A stretch of DNA of 64,000 bases from Maricaulis maris (GTDB lineage Bacteria > Pseudomonadota > Alphaproteobacteria > Caulobacterales > Maricaulaceae): contig NZ_AP027270.1 in the NCBI RefSeq assembly GCF_036322705.1, forward strand, positions 62,001-126,000, in the 5' to 3' direction. The notes below the pieces were generated by a model. That model searched no databases. It saw only the letters and a program-made list of their open reading frames with translations, and had not been told where the DNA came from. This document shows, in pieces, positions 18,027-27,238 of this stretch. Position numbers and translations under genes: made by a program. The first letter of the stretch is position 1. The number at the start of each line of letters is the position of its first letter.

Positions 18027-18764
18027 TTAGGACGCGTGGCCTGTCGAGGCCAGTTCCGATGAATCATCCAGCAGTGCCAGAAGCGCCTCTTCATTCGGAG
18101 CCGCAGCCACGACCAGCGCGCCAAAACCCGCCCTTTCGAGCGGCGCCAGCGCGTTGGCGGAAATGCCCAGCGCCGTGACTGAGCCCAGCCAGTGGTGGAG
18201 GCCGAATTTGCGGAGCAGGTCGAGGAAGGTCTTGGCACCGCGGGCCGAGTGGATCAGCACCGAAACCGGGGCACCGGAGATGATCGCAGCAATCGCTTCC
18301 TCGCCCAGCGCGTCAACGGCGACGGCACCATAGCCGATCGCGTCACGGACCTTGAACCCGTCGGGTTTGAGCGCGCCGGACAGGTCGCCGGAAACATGGA
18401 TGCCGCGGACATGCAGGAGCGAGCCCTTCTCCGGTTTGAGCTTGCGGCGGATGAGCCTGGCCAGCGAGTCCACATTGCCCTCGGCCGAATAGACCTTCTT
18501 GAAGCCGATATCACGCGCCGCCTGGGCTGTCGCATCGGCCACGGCATAAACCGGCAGGTCACGTTCGGGGCGACGCGGCCCCCAGGCCCTGACGCCGTTT
18601 GCCGAGGTAAAGATCAGCGCCTGGACACCGTCGAGGCTGGTTTCGATGCGGGCCCGGAAATTGATGTCGAGGACGGGCGAAATGATCGGGTCGATGCCCA
18701 TGCGCCGGAGACCCGATGCGGTCCGTTCCGCGCCAGGCCAGCCTCGCGTGACGAGAACCGTCAT
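18027..18764 (-). CDS. hemD: Uroporphyrinogen-III synthase
   Basis: 245 residues. HemD closes hydroxymethylbilane with D-ring inversion to uroporphyrinogen III in the cytosol. The sequence family is poorly conserved but visible marks are the N-terminal VLVTRGWPGAERTA, LIFTSANGVRAW, the VADATAQAARDIGF linker and a late HSARGAKTFLDLL (normally S...R/K). It overlaps hemC by four bases (ATGA), which with position supports the call. Confidence 0.93.
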   Translation of the reverse strand: MTVLVTRGWPGAERTASGLRRMGIDPIISPVLDINFRARIETSLDGVQALIFTSANGVRAWGPRRPERDLPVYAVADATAQAARDIGFKKVYSAEGNVDSLARLIRRKLKPEKGSLLHVRGIHVSGDLSGALKPDGFKVRDAIGYGAVAVDALGEEAIAAIISGAPVSVLIHSARGAKTFLDLLRKFGLHHWLGSVTALGISANALAPLERAGFGALVVAAAPNEEALLALLDDSSELASTGHAS

Positions 18765-19729
18765 GCGCCCACCAGGGCGGCCGCAAGACCGTCGTCACCG
18801 GCGGCCCGGCGCACCGCCTGTCCGAGGGCTTGCCCGGCCTGCCGGGCGCTATGTGTGTCCGCGGTCGTCATGTCGAATCGGATCTGCTCTCGCCAGCACT
18901 GCTTGCCATCAGGAGTCAAAACTTCCCCGATGAAGTCCATGGATACGTTATTCAGATGGGCCGCAATCGGCGTTCGGCAAGAGCCGTCAAGCTCGGCGAG
19001 GAAGGCCCGCTCCGCCGTCACCGCGAGCTCAGTGGGTCGGTGATGCAGGCCGGCCAGATAGTCCGCAGCCAGCCCGTCGCCGTCGCGGATGGCGACACCG
19101 ACCGCGCCCTGCGCGGCGGCCGGCAGCATCTCGCCGGTCTGCAGCGGATCGCGCTGCGCCTCGTCACGGCCCAGCCGGTTGAGGCCGGCGCGGGCGAGGA
19201 AAGTGGCATAGATCGGCCCCTCGGCCAGCTTGCCCAGCCGGGTATCGACATTGCCGCGCAGTGGAATGACGGTGAGATCGGGGCGTTTGTGCAGCAATTG
19301 CGCCTGGCGACGCAGGCTGGCCGTGCCGATGGTGACGCCCGCCGGCAGGTCGGCCAGGCGGGTCTCGCCGCCGCGGGCAATCAGCATGTCGCGCGGATCC
19401 TCGCGTTCCAGCAGGGCACCCAGCACCAGCCCGTCGGGCAGGGTGGTCGGGACATCCTTCATCGAGTGCACCGCGAAGGCGGCGCGCCCGACCAGCTGGG
19501 CCTCGTCGATCTCCTTGGTGAAGAGGCCCTTGCCGCCAGCCTCGATCAGCGTGCGATCCTGGATCCGGTCACCGGTCGAAACCAGGCCGAGAATCGGGAA
19601 GTGGGCGTCGATTGCCGCGCCTGTCAGCCGGCATTGCGCGGCCAGTCGGGCTTGCACGTCGCGAGCCTGAACCAGGGCCAACGGTGAGCGGCGGGTCGCG
19701 ATGGCGAGAGGTTTTGACGGCGGCTTCAC
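18761..19729 (-). CDS. hemC: Porphobilinogen deaminase (hydroxymethylbilane synthase)
   Basis: 322 residues, the usual length. HemC joins four porphobilinogens into hydroxymethylbilane. Motifs are LAIATRRSPLAL with substrate-binding Arg, FTKEIDEAQL, AVHSMKDVPTTLP, GTASLRRQAQLL, IPLRGNVDTRL and the Cys in DGSCRTPIAAH that carries the dipyrromethane cofactor. It is the first gene of the minus-strand hem operon hemC-hemD-mic60-hemY-udk and is divergent from tsaD; the 37-base gap between them must hold both start regions. Confidence 0.97.
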   Translation of the reverse strand: MKPPSKPLAIATRRSPLALVQARDVQARLAAQCRLTGAAIDAHFPILGLVSTGDRIQDRTLIEAGGKGLFTKEIDEAQLVGRAAFAVHSMKDVPTTLPDGLVLGALLEREDPRDMLIARGGETRLADLPAGVTIGTASLRRQAQLLHKRPDLTVIPLRGNVDTRLGKLAEGPIYATFLARAGLNRLGRDEAQRDPLQTGEMLPAAAQGAVGVAIRDGDGLAADYLAGLHHRPTELAVTAERAFLAELDGSCRTPIAAHLNNVSMDFIGEVLTPDGKQCWREQIRFDMTTADTHSARQAGQALGQAVRRAAGDDGLAAALVGA

Positions 19730-19766
19730 GTTGCAATCATCCCGGTCTTGGGGCTAGTGGACAGCC

Positions 19767-20900
19767 ATGGACTTAGCGCCCCCCTCGCCCCAAGCGCAAG
19801 CGCGCACACTGACCGTGCTCGGACTGGAATCCAGCTGCGATGAGACCGCAGCGGCGATTCTGCGCCGTGCGCCCGACGGTGCCGTCACCGTGCTGGCCGA
19901 TTGTGTGCTCGGGCAGACCGAGGCGCATGCGCCGTTCGGCGGTGTCGTGCCGGAGATTGCTGCCCGCGCCCATGCCGAAGCAATGGACGGTCTGGTGGTC
20001 CTGGCGCTCGAAGCGGCCGGCCTTGCCGTCTCTGACCTCGACGGTATCGCCGCGACCTCGGGGCCGGGACTGATCGGCGGTGTGATGGCGGCACTGATGA
20101 CGGCCAAGGGGCTGGCGCTTGGCTCCGGCAAGCCGCTGATTGCGGTCAACCATCTCGAGGGGCATGCCCTGTCGCCGCGGATCTCGGCGCCACTGGCCTT
20201 TCCCTATCTGCTCTTGCTGGTTTCCGGCGGTCACACCCAATTGCTGATCGCCGAGGAGGTTGGCGTCTATCACCGGCTGGGCTCGACGCTGGACGATGCC
20301 GCCGGTGAAGCCTTCGACAAGACCGCCAAGGTCATGGGGCTGGGCTTTCCCGGTGGGCCGGCGCTCGAGCGCTGTGCCGAGAACGGCGATGCCGAGCGCT
20401 TTGACCTGCCCATGCCGCTGAAGGGCAAGCCCGGATGTGATTTCTCCTTTGCCGGGCTCAAGACCGCCGCGCGCCAGATCTGGGACGGGCTCGAGGCCCC
20501 GACCGAGCAGGACAAGGCCGACCTCGCCGCCAGCGTGCAGGCGGCGATCGCCGCGGCGCTGGCCCGTCGGACACGGCGGGCGCTGGCGATCTTTGCCGAG
20601 CGTTACCCGGCGACCGCACGCCCCATGCCGCTGGTCGTGGCGGGCGGTGTGGCCGCCAACAAGGCGGTGCGGGCCGCGCTCGAGGGCGAGGCCGGGGCGG
20701 CCGGTTTCCGGCTGATCGCCCCGCCGATGAAATGGTGTACCGACAATGCTGCGATGATCGCACTGGTCGGACTGGAAAAGCTGGCCCGCGGCCAGATTGA
20801 CGGGCTGGATGCCCCGGCCCGGGCGCGCTGGCCGCTGGACGCGGCATCGGCGCAATCGGACCCGGCCATCGGCTCCGGACGGAAAGGACCCAAGGCATGA
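19767..20900 (+). CDS. tsaD: tRNA N6-threonylcarbamoyladenosine transferase TsaD
   Basis: 377 residues of the Kae1/Qri7/TsaD family. Motifs are [16 protein letters not shown], the metal-binding His in [10 protein letters not shown], the [11 protein letters not shown] segment, [23 protein letters not shown], and [12 protein letters not shown] near the C-terminus. With TsaB, TsaC and TsaE it makes t6A37 in ANN-decoding tRNAs. tsaE is also in this window at 59879 but far away. It is the first gene of a plus-strand unit and overlaps gpsA by four bases. Confidence 0.97.
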   Translation: MDLAPPSPQAQARTLTVLGLESSCDETAAAILRRAPDGAVTVLADCVLGQTEAHAPFGGVVPEIAARAHAEAMDGLVVLALEAAGLAVSDLDGIAATSGPGLIGGVMAALMTAKGLALGSGKPLIAVNHLEGHALSPRISAPLAFPYLLLLVSGGHTQLLIAEEVGVYHRLGSTLDDAAGEAFDKTAKVMGLGFPGGPALERCAENGDAERFDLPMPLKGKPGCDFSFAGLKTAARQIWDGLEAPTEQDKADLAASVQAAIAAALARRTRRALAIFAERYPATARPMPLVVAGGVAANKAVRAALEGEAGAAGFRLIAPPMKWCTDNAAMIALVGLEKLARGQIDGLDAPARARWPLDAASAQSDPAIGSGRKGPKA

Positions 20901-21898
20901 GTGAGTATCAGAGCATTGGCGTGATCGGCGCCGGCGCCTGGGGTACGGCCCTGGCACAGACCGCCGCCAAGGCGGGGCGCGATGTTACGCTGTGGGCATT
21001 CGAGCCGGATGTCACCGATGCGATCAATAGCCGTCACGAGAATGCGGTCTACCTGCCGGGTTTGGCCCTGGATCCGGGGATTGAGGCGACCACCTCGATC
21101 TCCGACCTCGATGCCTGCGACGCCGTCTTGGCGGTCGCCCCGGCCCAGCATCTGCGCCGGGTCCTGGAAGGCTTCCTGCCCTATGCCCGGCCCCGCCTGC
21201 CAATCGTGCTGTGTGCCAAGGGGATCGAACAATCCTCCCTGTCCTTGATGACCCAGGTGCTCGCCGAGACCATCCCGGCCGCAGTGCCGGCGGTCTTGTC
21301 CGGACCAAGCTTTGCCATCGACACCGCCCAGGGCCTGCCGACCGCGGTCACGCTGGCCTGCGCCGACGAGCGTGTCGGCAATGCGTTGATCGAGGCGCTG
21401 GGGACCAGTCGTTTCCGGCCCTATCTGGCGACCGATCTGATCGGCGCCGAAATCGGCGGCGCGGTGAAGAATGTGCTGGCGATCGGCTGCGGGATTTCCG
21501 AGGGCAAGGGGCTCGGCAAGTCAGCTCATGCGGCCCTGATTTCGCGCGGCTTTGCCGAGATGACCCGTCTGGCCCTGGCGCTCGGCGCTCAGCGCGAGAC
21601 GCTTGGTGGCCTGTGTGGTCTGGGTGATCTGGTGCTGACCTGTTCCTCACCGCAATCGCGCAACATGTCGTGCGGGCTGGAACTGGGCCGCGGCGCGACG
21701 CTGGAGGCCATCATGGCCAGCCGCCGGGCCGTGACCGAAGGCGTGGCCAGCGCTCCGGCGGTCGTCGAACTGGCGCGCCGCAATGGCGTCGAAATGCCAA
21801 TCTGCGAAGCGGTCAACGATATTCTCGCCGGACGGGCCAGCGTCGACGACGCGATCGAGACCCTGCTCGCCCGTCCCTTCACGCTGGAGACCGCCTGA
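20897..21898 (+). CDS. gpsA: Glycerol-3-phosphate dehydrogenase [NAD(P)+]
   Basis: 333 residues. GpsA reduces dihydroxyacetone phosphate to sn-glycerol-3-phosphate for phospholipid synthesis. The N-terminal Rossmann loop is [14 protein letters not shown]; other marks are KGIEQSS, the VLSGPSFA motif, the catalytic Lys in [13 protein letters not shown], and [19 protein letters not shown]. Start and stop overlap its neighbours (tsaD ATGA, YciI-like TGATG), so it belongs to a tightly coupled unit. Confidence 0.97.
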   Translation: MSEYQSIGVIGAGAWGTALAQTAAKAGRDVTLWAFEPDVTDAINSRHENAVYLPGLALDPGIEATTSISDLDACDAVLAVAPAQHLRRVLEGFLPYARPRLPIVLCAKGIEQSSLSLMTQVLAETIPAAVPAVLSGPSFAIDTAQGLPTAVTLACADERVGNALIEALGTSRFRPYLATDLIGAEIGGAVKNVLAIGCGISEGKGLGKSAHAALISRGFAEMTRLALALGAQRETLGGLCGLGDLVLTCSSPQSRNMSCGLELGRGATLEAIMASRRAVTEGVASAPAVVELARRNGVEMPICEAVNDILAGRASVDDAIETLLARPFTLETA

Positions 21899-22191
21899 TG
21901 CTCTTTCTGGTTCACACCCATGACAGACCGGGCGCCCTCGACGTCCGGATGGCCAATCGCGAGGCCCATGTCGCCTGGCTGAACGCGGCGGGAACGAGCG
22001 TGAAGGCGGCCGGACCTTGGCTCAACGAGGCTGGCGAGATGGCCGGCTCGCTGCTGATCATCGAGGCGGCGGACCGGGCCGCCCTGGATGTGTGGCTGGT
22101 GACCGATCCCTATCAGGTCGCTGGCCTGTTCGAGCGGGTCGAGGTAGCGCCCTATCGCTGGGTCATCAATCCCCCGGCCGAGCCCCGCTGA
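21898..22191 (+). CDS. YciI-like protein
   Basis: 97-residue ferredoxin-like (dimeric alpha/beta barrel) protein of the YciI family. The pattern is [18 protein letters not shown], then a His in REAHVAWL, a Gly-Pro turn in AAGPWL and GSLLIIEAADRAALDVW, ending in YQVAGLFERVEVAPY. Some YciI proteins have weak dehydrochlorinase-like active sites; none is proven here. It overlaps gpsA by one base and the Rieske gene by one base. Placement beside gpsA is common in alphaproteobacteria. Confidence 0.9.
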   Translation: MLFLVHTHDRPGALDVRMANREAHVAWLNAAGTSVKAAGPWLNEAGEMAGSLLIIEAADRAALDVWLVTDPYQVAGLFERVEVAPYRWVINPPAEPR

Positions 22192-22526
22192 TGCGCCCGA
22201 AACCGACCGCCGGCACGGTTCTCGCGCGTCTCGACGACTTGCCCGATCCCGGCGCCCGGGCCTCGGCCTGGGAGGGCGGTGCTGTCGTGCTGATCCGCCG
22301 GGGTGAGACCGTCACGGCCTTTTCCAATCTCTGTCCGCATGCCGGGCTCCCGCTTTGTCTGCCTGACGGTCGCGGCCTGCTTCACAAGGGCAAGGCGCTG
22401 GTCTGTCCGGTCCATGGTGCCAGTTTCGATGTGGCGAGCGGCGATTGCACCGGTGGCCCGGCGGCCGGCGATCACCTCACCGCCATCCCGGTCGAGATTG
22501 TCGGCGCCGAGGTGCGGGCCCTGTGA
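22191..22526 (+). CDS. Rieske [2Fe-2S] domain protein
   Basis: 111-residue stand-alone Rieske protein. The cluster ligands are Cys and His in NLCPHAGLPLC and Cys and His in VCPVHGASFDV, i.e. CxH and CxxH boxes separated by about 20 residues. No membrane helix or catalytic domain is present, so it is likely a cytosolic ferredoxin or an enzyme partner. It is coupled on both sides: TGATG with the YciI-like gene and GTGA with the cupin gene. The partner oxygenase or reductase is not in the cluster. Confidence 0.92.
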   Translation: MRPKPTAGTVLARLDDLPDPGARASAWEGGAVVLIRRGETVTAFSNLCPHAGLPLCLPDGRGLLHKGKALVCPVHGASFDVASGDCTGGPAAGDHLTAIPVEIVGAEVRAL

Positions 22527-22846
22527 CGGGCAATCTCCTCGCCGACCTGCCGGATGCCAGCCGCGCCGAGATCACGGACATCCTCGCGACGGGACGCGAT
22601 CTGCGGATCGAGCGGATCGTCTCGCGTGGCCAAGGCTCTCCGCCGGGCTTCTGGTACGACCAGGACGAGCAGGAATGGGTGGCGGTACTGGCCGGGTCGG
22701 CCGTGCTGATCCTGCGGATGCCGGATGAGCGACTGACGCTGGGGCCGGGTGACCATGCTCTGATCCCGGCCCATCGGCCGCATCGCATCGAGACGACCGC
22801 CCCCGATACCGAGACGGTCTGGCTGGCCGTCTTTTTTCGCGACTAG
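22523..22846 (+). CDS. Cupin-domain protein
   Basis: 107-residue small cupin. The first motif is in GQGSPPGFWYDQDEQEWVAVLAGS, in which usual His ligands are partly replaced by Gln/Glu/Trp; the second is PGDHALIPAHRPHRIE with His residues. Metal binding and activity are therefore uncertain. The GTG start overlaps the Rieske stop, and the end converges on the lipoprotein gene with a four-base overlap (CTAG). It ends the tsaD-gpsA unit. Confidence 0.85.
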   Translation: MTGNLLADLPDASRAEITDILATGRDLRIERIVSRGQGSPPGFWYDQDEQEWVAVLAGSAVLILRMPDERLTLGPGDHALIPAHRPHRIETTAPDTETVWLAVFFRD

Positions 22847-23292
22847 TCTGCGGACGGTACCGGCAGGGTTGTAACGGCGTCCACCAGGGCCCGGCCGGTC
22901 GCCTCATCCCGCACCACCGTGCAGAAGGTCCCGTCCGTCGTGCGATGATAAATCACTGCGTCCGTGCTGTGGTCATGCTGTCGGCCGGCGGCGCTGTAGA
23001 AGGCGGCATTGGCCGCATCGAGCGCCGTTTTGGTCACCGTGTCCATGCCCGAAATCGACAGGGCGAGATCGCCGGTCTCGTCGCCAAGCGACCAGGAGAC
23101 GCGGGTCAGGCCGGCCGGACCGGTTTCCAGAAGCGTCTGGCCCCTCTCAAGCAGGACCGACGGCGTCTCGGCAAAGCAGGCCTGTGAGGTCGCCAGATTG
23201 TCTTCGCTGAAGCCGGTATTGACGGTCGAGGCCTGCTCGGACGAACAGGCGGCCAGAAGGGCAAGGGCGGGCAGGCTGATCCACGCTTTCAT
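22843..23292 (-). CDS. Small lipoprotein of unknown function
   Basis: 149 residues. The N-terminus is a lipoprotein signal (ISLPALALLAACSS) with the modified Cys. The mature part has three further Cys and a DAVIYHRTTDGTFCTVV strand pattern; no known domain is recognised. I start at ATG 23292. The frame stays open upstream to 23841 but that part runs through the non-coding repeat region and would bury the signal peptide, so it is rejected. Confidence 0.75.
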   Translation of the reverse strand: MKAWISLPALALLAACSSEQASTVNTGFSEDNLATSQACFAETPSVLLERGQTLLETGPAGLTRVSWSLGDETGDLALSISGMDTVTKTALDAANAAFYSAAGRQHDHSTDAVIYHRTTDGTFCTVVRDEATGRALVDAVTTLPVPSAD

Positions 23293-23744
23293 TTCGACGC
23301 ACTCCGTACCGACGCGACACGGCTGGCGTATAGCGAGCGCAACGGTCGCGGTGAAATGAATGTTTTGTGTCGCGCACGGTCGCGCTTTGACACGCCTTTG
23401 GCTCCGCACGCTGACGCGCCGGAGGTGGGAGGGAGCGGGATGCCGGCCGGAGCCGATAAAGCGCTGGATTGATAAGGGTAGCTTCGACAAGCATCCCGTC
23501 CGCGGAGTTTTCCCGGACGCTCTCGCCCCCGATTCCAACGCGACAGGTAGATGGGGTCGGTCGTTTAGTGCCCCGCGACCATGTCGCACGCCCTGCCGGA
23601 GTATCGGGATGTCACCCCCGTACGCGGACAGGCTCCGCACGCTTCCGGGCACAAGTGACTGAGCTCGCGCCTCCCGTCCCGAAAACCGAGGGCAGTGTCT
23701 CATGGTGTCGAGGGGGTGCGGATAAGTTTCTGCCGGCCAGACGC
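23293..23744. other. Intergenic stretch without recognised gene
   Basis: About 450 bases between the lipoprotein gene start and the inverted-repeat element. Open frames cross it but none has a ribosome site, a recognisable domain or typical codon use. It must hold the promoter of the lipoprotein gene near 23293-23400. I see no RNA gene or known regulatory element in it. Confidence 0.5.
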
Positions 23745-23853
23745 TTTCCCTCTCCCTTGGGAGAGGGTCAGGGTGAGGGGTAAAGCCTTGTATCTCCCCG
23801 AGAATCCCCCTCATCCGCCCCTCCGGGGCACCTTCTCCCAAGGGAGAAGGAAG
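23745..23853. repeat. Intergenic inverted-repeat element
   Basis: Two arms of about 36 and 48 bases face each other. The left arm is CCCTCTCCCTTGGGAGAGGG then GGTGAGGGG; the right arm is CCCCTCATCC... then CCTTCTCCCAAGGGAGAAGG. Each arm also has its own palindrome centred on CCCTTGGG or CCCAAGGG. This is the look of the dispersed CCCTCATCC/GGGAGAAGG palindromic elements common between genes in alphaproteobacteria. It lies between two minus-strand genes and could form a long hairpin in RNA. Confidence 0.75.
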
Positions 23854-23918
23854 GGCTCTGAGCCGGGGGATAAGATCGCGATCCGGCCTGCCCGGGCGGA
23901 TGTCGTGCCAGGCAGGCT

Positions 23919-24680
23919 CTAGCCGGTCGCCTGCGCGATCGGTTTAACATCGAAGAAGCTGCACGCCTCCGCGATCAGTGCCTGCTTGGCGAAGCTGACG
24001 ATCTCAGCGCCCTTTTCCGGTGTCGCCTGCGACGGGTCGGAACCAATACGGCCATCGGGGAAGCGTTTGCGGTAGTCTGCGGCGTCGCTGAAGCCACCGA
24101 CCGGCGCGATCTTGGGGCTCATCTCGACATGCTTGATGGCGTGCGGGTGGGCGTAATAGGTAACCGAGACTTCCGAGGCGGTCGCATGCATGCCCTCGCC
24201 AACCGGGAAAAGCTTGCGGCAGGTCTCCATGACGCCCGGCAACTCCCACCAGTTGCGCTGCATCAGCTTGACCGGACAGGGCGTCGCGTCGAGCGAGAAA
24301 TTGGCATAATACTCGGCGAAGGCGGCGTTGATTGTGGTGATATTGCCGCCATGGCCATTGAAGAAATAGATCTTGTCGAAGCCGTGCCGGGTCAGGCTCT
24401 CGATCCAGTCATTGAGCGCGGCGATCATGGTCGAGGGACGCAGGGTCATGGAGCCGGCGAAACCGAGATGGTGCTGGGCGATGCCGACATTGAAGGTCGG
24501 GCCGACCAGAAGACCGGCCTCTTGACCGGCTTCGGCGGCAATCATTTCGGGGCAGATCGCATCGGTGCCCACCAGGCCGTTCGGGCCGTGCTGTTCGGTC
24601 GAACCGATGGGGATGATGATCCCCTTGGATCGCGTGAGATAGGCCTCGACTTCGGGCCAGGACGCATGGTGCAACAGCAT
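23919..24680 (-). CDS. Creatininase family amidohydrolase
   Basis: 253 residues. The family marks are IIPIGSTEQHGPNG (metal-binding Glu and His), GTDAICPEMIA (Asp), FNVGIAQHHLGFAG, and YFFNGHGGNITTIN, with a late Glu-Gly-Met-His-Ala (GEGMHATASEVS). Members include creatinine amidohydrolase and the MftE/FAPy-type hydrolases, so the substrate is not settled. It begins at ATG 24680 and is followed by the inverted-repeat element on its downstream side. It stands alone. Confidence 0.92.
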   Translation of the reverse strand: MLLHHASWPEVEAYLTRSKGIIIPIGSTEQHGPNGLVGTDAICPEMIAAEAGQEAGLLVGPTFNVGIAQHHLGFAGSMTLRPSTMIAALNDWIESLTRHGFDKIYFFNGHGGNITTINAAFAEYYANFSLDATPCPVKLMQRNWWELPGVMETCRKLFPVGEGMHATASEVSVTYYAHPHAIKHVEMSPKIAPVGGFSDAADYRKRFPDGRIGSDPSQATPEKGAEIVSFAKQALIAEACSFFDVKPIAQATG

Positions 24681-24764
24681 GGGGCTCGTCTCCGGAACAG
24701 CGTGTCCGGGGAGCTAAACCGCGCGTGGGCCCGGGCGCAAGGCCGGGATGCTTGAGGCCATCGT

Positions 24765-24845
24765 CTAGAGGCGGCGGCTTTCGCGGTGGTAGAGCCAGGC
24801 CGCCAGCGCGGACGCCAGTGCTGTGAATGCGAAAATGAAATGCAT
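24765..24845 (-). CDS. Tiny membrane peptide, 26 residues (putative)
   Basis: A 26-codon frame starting at ATG 24845 with GGAGGGG seven bases upstream. The peptide opens with a hydrophobic helix (HFIFAFTALASALAAWLYH) and ends in basic residues (RESRRL), the usual shape of small single-span membrane proteins. The 347-base gap between creatininase and the methyltransferase has no other gene. The frame and ribosome site are seen; expression is inference. Confidence 0.45.
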   Translation of the reverse strand: MHFIFAFTALASALAAWLYHRESRRL

Positions 24846-25027
24846 GGACCCCTCCATCGCGGCCTTTTGCCGTCTCGACCTCGTTCTACCCGCTAAGTCC
24901 TTATCAAGCGTAAAAGAATCGGGATTATCCCGGCGCCCGTCACGGCTTCGTGAGCGATCTGTCAGAAGCCTGTCGCACCGTCATGATGTAAGACGGACCC
25001 AAACATCCTGTTTGATGAGGGGAAATC

Positions 25028-25780
25028 ATGCGTCGTCTGTTCATTGCATCTGTCGCCCTGGCCGCCTTGATGGCCGCACCGGTCCTGGCCCAGGACGACC
25101 CCATGCCGGAAAGCATCGAGAGCGCTGTCTCCGACGCCAGTCGGCCGGAAACTGACCGCCAGCTTGATGCCGCACGACATCCGGCCGAGGTCCTGCTGTT
25201 CGCCGGGGTTGAGCCGGGCTGGCGTGTTGCCGACATGGCGGCCGGGGGTGGCTATTATTCACGCGTCCTGTCGACCGCAGTCGGGACCAGTGGTCACGTC
25301 TACACGATGAACCCGACCTGGGTCGCCGAAGACTTTGCCGAAACCGATGCCGCGCTGGCCGCCATCGCTGCCGAACGTGCGAACATGACGCATTTCAGCG
25401 CGCCGATGGAAAGTTTTGGCGATAACATCGACCTGCCGCTGGACGCGGTTTTCATGGTGCTTTTCTACCATGACACGGCGTGGGACGGGACCGATCGTGC
25501 GGCGATGAACCGCGAGATTTTCGACTCGCTCCGTCCGGGCGGTGTCTTTGTCGTGATCGACCATCACGCCGTCGCGGGGACCGGTCTTGAGGCGGTTGAA
25601 AGCCTGCACAGGATCGACGAAGCCGCGGTGATCGAGGAAATCAGCGCTGCCGGCTTCGAACTCGAAGCCAGCAGCGCCATGTTGGCCAATGCCGAGGACG
25701 CACGCGAAATCAGCGTCTTTGATCCCTCGATCCGGCGTCACACCGATCGCTTTGTCCTGCGTTTCCGCAAGCCGGACTGA
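25028..25780 (+). CDS. Exported SAM-dependent methyltransferase-like protein (COG4798 type)
   Basis: 250 residues with a clear signal peptide (RLFIASVALAALMAAPVLAQ). The mature part has a class I methyltransferase fold: motif I in GWRVADMAAGGGYYSRVL, a motif II/III region, motif IV in DAVFMVLFYHDTAW and LRPGGVFVVIDHHA. The glycine loop is AAGGG rather than DxGxGxG. Export is odd as SAM is cytosolic; the same arrangement is known in COG4798 proteins, whose role is unknown. AGGGG precedes the ATG. It converges on the chemoreceptor gene with no spacer. Confidence 0.88.
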   Translation: MRRLFIASVALAALMAAPVLAQDDPMPESIESAVSDASRPETDRQLDAARHPAEVLLFAGVEPGWRVADMAAGGGYYSRVLSTAVGTSGHVYTMNPTWVAEDFAETDAALAAIAAERANMTHFSAPMESFGDNIDLPLDAVFMVLFYHDTAWDGTDRAAMNREIFDSLRPGGVFVVIDHHAVAGTGLEAVESLHRIDEAAVIEEISAAGFELEASSAMLANAEDAREISVFDPSIRRHTDRFVLRFRKPD

Positions 25781-27238
25781 TCAGGCGGCGTCGAGCTCGG
25801 CGCGGAAGTGGTTCAGCTCCTGATCAAGGCGGTTGGCGGCTTCGCCGAGCTCACTGGAGGCGCGGGTAAAGGCTTCGGCGGCGTCATTGGTCCGCTGGGC
25901 GGCATCGCTCACCGAGCCCATGGAGTTATTGACTTCGGTGGTCTCGACCGCGGCGCGTTCCGCCAGGGAGGCAATTTCCTGGGTCGCCTGGTTCTGCTCG
26001 GCAAAGGCGCCCTGGACACTTTCGGTCGAGGTGCGCAATTCCGAGATGATCTCGGCGATCCGGCCCAGCGAGGTCGCCGCGCCGCCGGAGGCGCCACGCA
26101 TGGCTTCGATCTTCTGACCGATATCGCTTGAGGCCCGGGTCGTTTGCTCGGCCAGGGCCTTGACCTCGGAGGCGACGACCGCGAAGCCCTTGCCGGCTTC
26201 ACCGGCGCGTGCCGCTTCGATGGTTGCGTTCAGGGCCAGCAGGTTGGTCTGTTCGGCGACGTCGGCGACGAGGCGCATGATGTCCTCGATCTCCTTGGCG
26301 GCTGTTTCCAGCGCGTCGATCGACCGTCCGGCGCCCTCGGCTTCCGCAGCGGCGCGATCAGACACATCGCCGCTATTCTCGAGAATGCGGGCAACTTCGC
26401 CGATCGAAGCCGACAATTCCTGGGCGGCTGCCGCCACAGACTGGACATTGCTGTTGGTGGTGGAAGCACGATTGGCGGCCTGGGTGGCGCCTTCTCGGGT
26501 TGCCTGCGCGTCGCCGCTCAAATCGGAAGCGAGCGTGCTGACCTGTTGGGCGGCGCCGGAAATGCCGCCGGAGACCACCCGCAGGGCCTCCTCGAAGCCA
26601 CGGGCCAGCTTGGCCACGGCCATCCGCTGGTGCTCGGCCTTGTCACGGGTCTGTGCCTGGTCTTTTGCGCTCTCGGCAGCCGCAGCCTGCGCTTCGGCGG
26701 CTTCGGTTGCCTTGCGGTCAGCGCCGATCAGGGCTTCGGAGGCGTTATAGGTCATCCAGCCCAGCGCGCCCGCCTGGCCGACGACGACGACAGCATGGAA
26801 GACAACGCGGAAGAATTCAGCCCCTTCCGGGAAGAGGGCCCACGGCAGGAAGAAGTTCAGCGACAGGTGATGGACGGCGGTGGCCGCGGAGGCGGCCACG
26901 ATCACGCGCCAGTCCAGCATCACGGCCGAGATCGACAGAGCCGCGAAGAACATCATGTGCATGTCGATCTGCCATGCCTTCCCGCTCAGCAGATAGACGA
27001 AGAGCGCAGGGAAGGCGATCAAGGCGGCGCCGACCGTGGACCGCGAGGCGCTGGTGTTCGGATTCAGCCGCCAGCTGGCGGCGGCAATGGCGAGCACGAT
27101 GCCCCCGACGAGTCCGGCCGGCACAAGGCGTTCCGGGGCGGTGAAGGTCGCGGCAACCATCAAGGAAACCCAAAGGCCACCCATGATCATCACGGTGACG
27201 GTCTGGGCGCGCTGGCGGATGGTATCGAGACTGGTCAT
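25781..27238 (-). CDS. Methyl-accepting chemotaxis protein with polytopic membrane sensor
   Basis: 485 residues. The first 165 hold about five to six membrane helices with almost no periplasmic domain. Between them lie conserved-looking polar residues: [15 protein letters not shown] and [14 protein letters not shown]. There is no clear HAMP domain. The C-terminal signalling domain has the hairpin tip [21 protein letters not shown] and [18 protein letters not shown]. The four-base overlap with the exported 113-residue protein upstream suggests a joint sensing unit. Putative ligand: gas, metal or redox signal, inferred from the membrane His/Asp. No other che genes lie in the window. Confidence 0.92.
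   Translation of the reverse strand: MTSLDTIRQRAQTVTVMIMGGLWVSLMVAATFTAPERLVPAGLVGGIVLAIAAASWRLNPNTSASRSTVGAALIAFPALFVYLLSGKAWQIDMHMMFFAALSISAVMLDWRVIVAASAATAVHHLSLNFFLPWALFPEGAEFFRVVFHAVVVVGQAGALGWMTYNASEALIGADRKATEAAEAQAAAAESAKDQAQTRDKAEHQRMAVAKLARGFEEALRVVSGGISGAAQQVSTLASDLSGDAQATREGATQAANRASTTNSNVQSVAAAAQELSASIGEVARILENSGDVSDRAAAEAEGAGRSIDALETAAKEIEDIMRLVADVAEQTNLLALNATIEAARAGEAGKGFAVVASEVKALAEQTTRASSDIGQKIEAMRGASGGAATSLGRIAEIISELRTSTESVQGAFAEQNQATQEIASLAERAAVETTEVNNSMGSVSDAAQRTNDAAEAFTRASSELGEAANRLDQELNHFRAELDAA

Noticed and set aside
23293-23841. N-terminal extension of the small lipoprotein
   Set aside because: It would bury a clear lipoprotein signal and read through the palindromic repeat.
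24691-24714. Short hairpin upstream of creatininase
   Set aside because: Five-base stem, no T run, wrong side for a terminator; no evidence for a riboswitch.
24823-25155. 110-codon plus-strand frame before the exported methyltransferase
   Set aside because: No ribosome site, no domain, overlaps the methyltransferase start and the opposing small ORF.
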